A DNA stretch of 64,000 nucleotides, from positions 62,001-126,000 of IMG/VR virus record IMGVR_UViG_3300025770_000004. One strand, written 5' to 3'. This DNA is from a virus. The notes beneath the pieces were generated by a model. It saw nothing but the letters and a program-made list of their open reading frames with translations. It was not told the DNA's origin and did no database searches. The position numbers and the translations under genes are program-made. Positions 59,123 to 64,000 of this stretch are shown here, piece after piece. Numbering within the stretch: position 1 is the first letter of the stretch; each line of letters begins with the position of its first letter.

Positions 59123-59515
59123 ATGGCAGAATTAGTTGATGTTGCTAACGCAATGTTTAGAAATAAAAGTGATTGGGTTAATATTACGGATGATGAAAAG
59201 GATAAAAACTTCTTTATATTCAATCGGTATTTTTCTAAAAAGTTTCCAGATAAATCACAACTTCTTAACTCAAAAAGTATAGATAAAGTATCCTCTATGG
59301 ACTTATGGTATTATTTTATGTTAAATAAATCATACCCTAATTGGTTTTGGTCTAAAAGTAAAAAAGAGAAGCCAGTTATACCAAACAAAGACTTCAAACT
59401 ACTTTTAATGAAATTAAAGATTAAGGATTTAGACCTACACTATTTAATTGAAAACCATTTTGATTTTATTAAAGAGGAATTAAAATATTATAAAGCTCTT
59501 GATAAGATCGGATAA
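59123..59515 (+). CDS. Unknown 130-aa protein, possibly replication-related
   Basis: The start ELVDVANAMFRNKSDWVNIT is followed by NFFIFNRYFSKKFPDKSQLL and LWYYFMLNKSYPNWFWSKSK. This aromatic-rich helical pattern recalls small clamp-loader-type proteins of large T4-like phages (gp62 role), but the resemblance is loose. Its neighbours are RNase H and NusG. Function not assigned. Confidence 0.6.
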   Translation: MAELVDVANAMFRNKSDWVNITDDEKDKNFFIFNRYFSKKFPDKSQLLNSKSIDKVSSMDLWYYFMLNKSYPNWFWSKSKKEKPVIPNKDFKLLLMKLKIKDLDLHYLIENHFDFIKEELKYYKALDKIG

Positions 59516-59540
59516 AATAATATTATTTAAGGAAGAGGAA

Positions 59541-59819
59541 ATGGGAAGGTTTGATAACCTAGTTTTCTTTAATTATTTAAAGGGTGATAAGTTTTATTTT
59601 TGTATGGTTGAGTTTGATAGTGTAGATTTTGAAATATATCAAAAATCAGATGAGAATAAAAAAGATTCAATTTTAATAAAATATATTGAACTTAATAAGG
59701 TTTCTAAAATAGAAGAAGTTACAAGTAATGAAGAATTCCAGAAATGGTTATCAAAAAATAGTGAAGCTAAAGAGAAATTAAGAGACTTTAAGATAAATAA
59801 ATTAATACAAATATTATGA
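59541..59819 (+). CDS. Unknown 92-aa protein
   Basis: I choose the ATG at 59541 (MGRFDNLVFFNYL), preceded by purine-rich AAGGAAGAGGAA; the ATG at 59499 would overlap the previous gene and adds an unlikely N terminus. Alternating strands and charged helices. It overlaps the NusG region by 4 bp. No family recognised. Confidence 0.55.
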   Translation: MGRFDNLVFFNYLKGDKFYFCMVEFDSVDFEIYQKSDENKKDSILIKYIELNKVSKIEEVTSNEEFQKWLSKNSEAKEKLRDFKINKLIQIL

Positions 59820-59842
59820 GAACTAGAACAAAAGAAAAAACA

Positions 59843-60355
59843 ATGAATTGGTATATTATCAGAACACAGGGTAATAAAGAAAGAAAAGTTTGTGAGAGAA
59901 TACAAAAAGAACCGGAATTACAAAAGGCTGTTAGTCAAGTACTTGTGCCAATGGAAACTGTTGTGAATCTTAAAAATGGTAAAAAAGTTGTCAGAGATAA
60001 AATAATGTTTCCTGGTTATATTTTTGTTGAAGCCAATTCTATTGGTGAGTTGAAATACTTTCTAAGTGGTTGTGACGGAGCAACCGGATTTTTAACAGAA
60101 AGAGATGGTAGTATAAATCCTATGAAAGAAAAAGAGATAAAAAGAATGATAGGTCAACAAGAAGAACAAAAAGAAATGGATATTAGTGATATGTTTATTG
60201 TTGGTGAGGATGTCTCAATAACAGATGGCCCATTTGATACAATGATTGGTACCATTGAAGCTATTAATGGTGATAGGATTACAGTATCCGTTGCTATTTT
60301 TGGTAGAAAAACACCTATGGATCTTAATATAATGCAAATAGACAAAAAGAAATAA
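59843..60355 (+). CDS. nusG: NusG-like transcription factor
   Basis: 170 residues from ATG 59843 (MNWYIIRTQGNKERKVCERI); an upstream ATG at 59816 adds nine basic residues outside the fold. The NGN domain ends with KIMFPGYIFVEAN, and the KOW domain contains GEDVSITDGPFDTMIGTIEA with VSVAIFGRKTPMDLN. Full-length NusG proteins bind RNA polymerase and suppress pausing; a phage copy could redirect host polymerase to long phage operons. Fits the replication/transcription gene run. Confidence 0.93.
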   Translation: MNWYIIRTQGNKERKVCERIQKEPELQKAVSQVLVPMETVVNLKNGKKVVRDKIMFPGYIFVEANSIGELKYFLSGCDGATGFLTERDGSINPMKEKEIKRMIGQQEEQKEMDISDMFIVGEDVSITDGPFDTMIGTIEAINGDRITVSVAIFGRKTPMDLNIMQIDKKK

Positions 60356-60361
60356 ATATCA

Positions 60362-60535
60362 TTGTCTAAAAATTTATTTGATAAAATATTAAAAACTGCT
60401 TCTAAAATAAACAAATATTCGAGAAGAGGAGTTGGTAATTACATAGTTACTAGTCAGGTTGTTAGTGACATGATTAATGGGCTTGATAAAAGATCTGAGA
60501 GGATGTATAAAATTAAAAATATATTCAATGAATAA
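60362..60535 (+). CDS. Small ORF resembling a segment of T4-type major capsid proteins
   Basis: 57 codons with a TTG start at 60362 (no ATG available), filling the gap after nusG. The product contains KILKTASKINKYSRRGVGNY followed by IVTSQVVSDMI. That stretch resembles the RxGxGNFIIxSxxV segment of T4 gp23-type major capsid proteins. It could be a gene fragment, a true small protein, or coincidence. The next gene starts inside its last codons. Confidence 0.45.
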   Translation: MSKNLFDKILKTASKINKYSRRGVGNYIVTSQVVSDMINGLDKRSERMYKIKNIFNE

Positions 60536-60689
60536 CTTTAAGTGGGAATTAATGAAAGAGCTTATGATAACTGGTAATCAATATATCAGTACTGATTGGG
60601 CTATTAAGAATATATTAAACTTATCCAGAGAAGTTAGAAAAGAGAAAATTAAAAGAATATTTAATAAAAATCGAAGTAATGGATACTAA
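60528..60689 (+). CDS. Unknown basic 53-aa protein
   Basis: I start at ATG 60528 (MNNFKWELMKELMITGNQYI), overlapping the end of the previous frame; the ATG at 60477 lies in another gene's frame region. Helical, basic end (KEKIKRIFNKNRSNGY), like a small helix-turn-helix (TDWAIKNILNLSREVR). It overlaps the dCMP deaminase gene by 11 bp. Confidence 0.55.
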   Translation: MNNFKWELMKELMITGNQYISTDWAIKNILNLSREVRKEKIKRIFNKNRSNGY

Positions 60690-61101
60690 GCAAGAAAGAT
60701 ATGATAAAACATATTTAGAGATGGCTAAAGAGTGGTCCAATCTCTCTCATTGTACACGTAAACAAGTAGGTGCTCTTATTGTAAAGAATGGTATGATTAT
60801 ATCAGATGGTTATAATGGTACACCCACAGGGTTCGATAACGCTTGTGAAATAGATGATGGTACTACAAGTTGGAGTGTTATACACGGAGAAGCAAACGCC
60901 ATTCTGAAATGTGCTAGACATGGACATTCATGTGATGGTGCTACTTTATATCAAACACATTCACCTTGTAAAGATTGTTCTAAATTGATTTTACAATCTG
61001 GTATAAAAAGATTGGTTTATGTTATAGAATATAAAGATACATCCGGTTTGGATTTCCTAAAGGAAGCTGGAATAGAAATAAAAAAATATGATGTTTGGTG
61101 A
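60679..61101 (+). CDS. cd: dCMP deaminase
   Basis: 140 residues. Zinc and catalytic residues: His69 and Glu71 in VIHGEANAI, Cys97 and Cys100 in SPCKDC. LSHCTRKQVGALIVKNG at 22-38 is the family start. It deaminates dCMP to dUMP for thymidylate synthesis, working with the phage DHFR. It overlaps its neighbours by 11 and 14 bp. Confidence 0.95.
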   Translation: MDTKQERYDKTYLEMAKEWSNLSHCTRKQVGALIVKNGMIISDGYNGTPTGFDNACEIDDGTTSWSVIHGEANAILKCARHGHSCDGATLYQTHSPCKDCSKLILQSGIKRLVYVIEYKDTSGLDFLKEAGIEIKKYDVW

Positions 61102-61576
61102 TTTTATTAAAAGTGTGAATCCAAAAAGAGAATTATCAGTATATCCAATATCTGAGTATAATTTAGAAGCTCTTAAATATTTAGTTGAAAATTGTGAGGT
61201 TTGTAATGATAGTTCTAATGTTAATGTGAATTTAGCAACATTCAATACTTCTTTATGGTTAGATGATTTACTTGATAAGTATTGGGATAAGATATCATAT
61301 GTTTGTAAATCACCCGTTTTTAACATAATGAAATTGGAAGGTAATAAAATCATAACAAGAACATATGAGACACGTGCCTATACATTCAAAACCGAATCAG
61401 ATTTGCATAAGTTCTTTGAAGAGGGTAAGTGGAAAAAATTCGCAATCTACACCATTTCAAAATTCGCCGATTTATCTAAAATGAGTAGTTTTTATGTTAT
61501 TCGATATGCTGATATAACTGAGAAATATGAAGTTAGGGATAATAAACTAAGTTCAATATTAGGAGATGACAGTTAG
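61088..61576 (+). CDS. Unknown 162-aa protein
   Basis: Alpha/beta, with ENCEVCNDSSN near the N terminus and YTFKTESDLHKFFEEGKWKK (about 97-116) further on. It overlaps the deaminase by 14 bp and the next gene by 11 bp. No family recognised. Confidence 0.6.
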   Translation: MMFGDFIKSVNPKRELSVYPISEYNLEALKYLVENCEVCNDSSNVNVNLATFNTSLWLDDLLDKYWDKISYVCKSPVFNIMKLEGNKIITRTYETRAYTFKTESDLHKFFEEGKWKKFAIYTISKFADLSKMSSFYVIRYADITEKYEVRDNKLSSILGDDS

Positions 61577-61799
61577 AATATATGGGGAAATATATGAGAT
61601 CGATATAAGCTTTTTTGATAAGATAAAAATATTAAAAGCAACTGAATACACAAGTAGTGTTTTTATTGATTATGTGAAAATTGATTGGGTTTGTAAAGGT
61701 GTAACTTATTACAGAGACAAGAAAATAACATTATCAATGGATAAGGATGATTACTTAAAAGTTAAAAGACATATGAAAATAAAATCATTAGGTATTTAA
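61566..61799 (+). CDS. Unknown 77-aa protein
   Basis: Beta-rich start (VRIYGEIYEIDISFFDKI), basic C terminus. The last gene of the plus-strand run; it converges with the UV endonuclease gene two bases away. No family recognised. Confidence 0.55.
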   Translation: MTVRIYGEIYEIDISFFDKIKILKATEYTSSVFIDYVKIDWVCKGVTYYRDKKITLSMDKDDYLKVKRHMKIKSLGI

Positions 61800-61801
61800 C
61801 A

Positions 61802-62725
61802 TCATCCTTTTAGAACCTGAAATTGTTTCCTGTATTTTATAACTGCGAGGTCTTTAGCCTTAGCTTCAATCTCTGTATCAAAATCTAATCCATAAGTTTT
61901 TATCTCTTCATAAATATAATCTGAGTGAGCTGTTTTTCTACCTGTTTTATCTTCTAATGTTTTTGATGAACTCATGTGAGTCATTACTCTCGTATTCCAA
62001 GTTGAGTATGCTAGTTTTATAGCGTCTTCCATACTTTGGTCTTGAGGTCCATATAAAAAGTGATGTTGGTCAAAAACAACTGGTATACCTATTTTCTTAT
62101 GTAACCAATCATGTAACATCTTAACTGAGTATTGATTTGGTGAATCATCATTCTCAATAGTTAATCTTTTTTTACAAGATTCAGTTAACTCACTAAATCT
62201 ATCTACGAATCTTTGAGCAGCTTCTTCTCTAGTTGGTTTTGTTGTGTTGATGTGTATATTAATTGGGTAAAATGTGTTTTGTTCTAAACCCATCAAATCC
62301 ATTATCTCAGCATGTTTATTTAACTCTTTGATAGTTTTTAAAACAACTGCCTCATTCTCAGAAGCTAATACATTAAAAGGACCTGGATGATATGAAACTC
62401 TTATACTATTAGACTTAACTTTATCACCGATATCTAATAACAAAGATTGTATTTTGTTAAAATTTGGTAAATCTTCAAATTCATACTCAGACATCCAAGG
62501 AAATGAATCCGATGATAATCGGTAGATATAAATATCTTGGCTCAGATTATAATCCAATACCTTTAAAGTATCTTTGAGATTCTCAATTACTAATTCAGAA
62601 ACATAAGATATGCCTTTTGAAAGAAATGTTCTACGAATCATTCCTCGGTTAACTTTAATGTGTTCTTTTGCTTTTTTATTTAAATTACAACCTAATGGTA
62701 TGCAACAATATCCTATATTACTCAT
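61802..62725 (-). CDS. uvsE: UV damage endonuclease (UVDE)
   Basis: 307 residues, the usual bacterial length. A TIM barrel with the UVDE start IGYCCIPLGCNL, then SSDSFPWMSEYEF, RVSYHPGPFNVL (His ligand), LTIENDDSPNQYS, VVFDQHHFLYGP and KTAHSDYIYEEI with further metal-binding His/Asp/Glu residues. It nicks 5' to UV photoproducts and starts excision repair independent of UvrABC. In T4 the analogous role is played by the unrelated DenV. A single gene, divergent from 62797. Confidence 0.95.
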   Translation of the reverse strand: MSNIGYCCIPLGCNLNKKAKEHIKVNRGMIRRTFLSKGISYVSELVIENLKDTLKVLDYNLSQDIYIYRLSSDSFPWMSEYEFEDLPNFNKIQSLLLDIGDKVKSNSIRVSYHPGPFNVLASENEAVVLKTIKELNKHAEIMDLMGLEQNTFYPINIHINTTKPTREEAAQRFVDRFSELTESCKKRLTIENDDSPNQYSVKMLHDWLHKKIGIPVVFDQHHFLYGPQDQSMEDAIKLAYSTWNTRVMTHMSSSKTLEDKTGRKTAHSDYIYEEIKTYGLDFDTEIEAKAKDLAVIKYRKQFQVLKG

Positions 62726-62782
62726 TTTATAAATATAGTGATTAAATATTAATATAACAAATGATAAAAAGGTTATATTATT

Positions 62783-62792
62783 TTAATATATA
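62783..62792 (+). promoter_or_regulatory. Late-type promoter motif TTAATATATA
   Basis: Exact 10-mer, 4 nt (TGAT) before the ATG at 62797. The upstream in-frame ATG at 62761 precedes the motif and is unlikely to be used. Confidence 0.55.
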
Positions 62793-62796
62793 TGAT

Positions 62797-63366
62797 ATGA
62801 TAGTTAGAAAATATTTAGATTTTATAAAAGAAGAGTTATTTGCTGAAACTCCTGAGAGTTATATAGCAACGGCATTATCACAAATCAAATTAAAGATAGA
62901 TAAAATGTTTGTTTTTCAAGATGGTGATATAGATAACCCAGAAGAAGAAGCAGAAGAAGATCCAACAAAGATTAAAAAAATATCAATGAAGGATAGTAAT
63001 AAAATGACCTTTGAAGATTTGGGTGTTTCTTTACTAAGTTCAGAAGTATCAAAATATTCTAAAATGTATGACTCATTAACAATTAAATTTATGGATGATG
63101 AAAATACATATACTCTTATATTAATGATAGATATTAAAGAAGCTATACCTAAAGATCCAGAGAAAAATTTCGATAGTGATGATATAGAAAAATGTTATAT
63201 TAAATTTAAGAAATATAGCTTAGATAAACTTACTGAAATAATTGGTCAAATTAGTAAAAATATTGATATCAAAGATATAGATGAGGAGTTCTTAATCGAT
63301 TTAAAGATAGAACTTGATGATAAATTTGGTGATGATAGTGATGAGTTTGCAATCGAGACTGAGTAA
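62797..63366 (+). CDS. Unknown acidic protein with capsid-targeting-like N terminus
   Basis: 189 residues from ATG 62797, starting MIVRKYLDFIKEELFAETPE; DFIKEE matches the T4 propeptide pattern. An acidic loop (NPEEEAEEDPTK, about 48-59) separates the head from an alpha/beta body with LTIKFMDDENTYTLILMID. Very acidic C terminus. Function unknown. Confidence 0.72.
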   Translation: MIVRKYLDFIKEELFAETPESYIATALSQIKLKIDKMFVFQDGDIDNPEEEAEEDPTKIKKISMKDSNKMTFEDLGVSLLSSEVSKYSKMYDSLTIKFMDDENTYTLILMIDIKEAIPKDPEKNFDSDDIEKCYIKFKKYSLDKLTEIIGQISKNIDIKDIDEEFLIDLKIELDDKFGDDSDEFAIETE

Positions 63367-63458
63367 TATTTTCACACATAAAATTCTACAATCGTTGATA
63401 ATTATCATTATTTTTAATCATATACATTAGGAAGCACATTTTTTTTAATAAATAACCT

Positions 63459-63977
63459 ATGGCTTTACACGTTGTTTCATCATATCAAACTATAACAGAA
63501 TTTAAAAGATCAAGTTATTTTAGGATAAATCTTGGATTAGTTGCTACTGTTGAGAAAAATGGTAAAAGAACTTTTAACCCAAACGATAAATTCACTTATT
63601 TCTATTTTAATCAATACAAAGCTACGATATATGGCCAAGGAAATGTTGGTGATATAAAATTCTATGCTGATCATTTTATAAAAGATGATACCTTCGCTGT
63701 TTATTATGGTGATACCTTCGAGGAATTTTTATATACTTTCGATAAAATTATGGTAATCAAAAATAATATAGATTTTTATCTAGGACACATTCTAAAGAAT
63801 GTTGAAGATCAGTATGAGGAAAGGGTTAAGAATGAAGAGCTTAAGAAGCTTGAAGTTAAGGCAGATGGTATTGCTGAAAATATACTTCAAAACCCAGGAA
63901 ATGTTACTTATGCTGATTTGAAAGCATATTTAGATAATAAGCAAAAAGAAAGATATAAAAATAATAATAGTTTATGA
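63459..63977 (+). CDS. Unknown 172-aa structural-type protein
   Basis: The N-terminal two thirds are aromatic and beta-rich (SSYFRINLGLVATVEKNG, KFTYFYFNQYKATIYGQG); the last third is a charged helix (EDQYEERVKNEELKKLEV). It overlaps the next start by 4 bp. Possibly a head or tail component; no family recognised. Confidence 0.6.
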   Translation: MALHVVSSYQTITEFKRSSYFRINLGLVATVEKNGKRTFNPNDKFTYFYFNQYKATIYGQGNVGDIKFYADHFIKDDTFAVYYGDTFEEFLYTFDKIMVIKNNIDFYLGHILKNVEDQYEERVKNEELKKLEVKADGIAENILQNPGNVTYADLKAYLDNKQKERYKNNNSL

Positions 63978-64000
63978 AACTAAAGAGAATTTTAATGCTG
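63974..64000 (+). CDS. Start of a gene cut by the window end
   Basis: An ATGA overlap with the previous stop opens a frame beginning MKLKRILML that runs off the window. Only nine codons are visible, so no assignment is possible. Confidence 0.45.

Noticed and set aside
1-64000. tRNA genes, CRISPR arrays, IS elements, integrase or attachment sites
   Set aside because: Reading the gaps found no cloverleaf, no regularly spaced repeats, no transposase or recombinase motifs; the window looks like lytic phage DNA.

Overview
The window looks like part of a large (jumbo-class), T4-like tailed phage of a Bacteroidota host, most likely a flavobacterium. It is very AT-rich and almost gene-saturated, with short gaps and many 1-20 bp overlaps. 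It mixes T4-type genes (gp6/baseplate-J-like tail protein, type II topoisomerase in two subunits, RNase H/FEN exonuclease, DHFR, dCMP deaminase, NusG) with many small phage orphans. The host assignment rests on: promoters with the Bacteroidota -7 box TAnnTTTG; two secreted proteins, one with a clear type IX secretion (T9SS) C-terminal signal and one related; a DUF151+UVR protein, a SiaC/DUF1987 protein and rhomboid-tail motifs typical of Bacteroidota. No integrase, tRNA, CRISPR array or insertion sequence was recognised, and no gene-free stretch exceeds 300 bp.

Layout. 1-2100 (+): end of a structural block. 2174-3858 (+): a membrane PAS histidine kinase and its response regulator. 3860-9896 (-): nucleotide, sugar and repair metabolism (P-loop kinase, DHFR, glycosyltransferase, HAD, PRPP synthetase, GalE, MazG-like). 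9985-14022 (+): two paralogous candidate internal proteins and structural-type genes, closed by a bidirectional terminator. 14052-26881 (mostly -): Cas4/RecB-like nuclease, an adenylyl cyclase, Dam-type methylase, DUF151 nuclease, RNase H-like protein, MoxR ATPase. 27014-28822: a second response regulator, a SiaC-like protein and a T9SS protein. 28894-34863 (-): 2H phosphoesterase, CCA-adding enzyme and four tandem paralogues. 35336-43180 (-): SPFH-like protein, vWA/metallopeptidase partner of MoxR, a second methyltransferase and a structured RNA at 42439-42674. 43255-53925: LETM1-like protein, FCP1-like phosphatase, rhomboid protease, both topoisomerase subunits and a second secreted protein. 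54008-64000: unknowns, a homing endonuclease, RNase H, NusG, dCMP deaminase, UV endonuclease and further unknowns.

Three themes stand out. First, about 20 otherwise unrelated proteins start with the same short sequence, roughly M-K-x-[IL]-x-x-[FY]-x-x-F followed by an N/E-rich stretch. This strongly resembles the T4 capsid-targeting propeptide MKTYQEFIAE, so they are probably packaged in the head and delivered with the DNA; the set includes an adenylyl cyclase and a tRNA nucleotidyltransferase. Second, two promoter classes can be read by eye: TTAATATATA placed 4-6 nt before the start codon of many of these genes (late-type, nearly leaderless) and a host-type TTTG-N19/20-TATATTTG before minus-strand genes. 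Third, the phage carries an unusual amount of host-style signalling and surface biology: a two-component pair, an orphan receiver, SiaC, a cyclase, a rhomboid protease and T9SS cargo. A compact GC-rich RNA of about 235 nt with UUCG and GAAA tetraloops belongs to no class I recognise.
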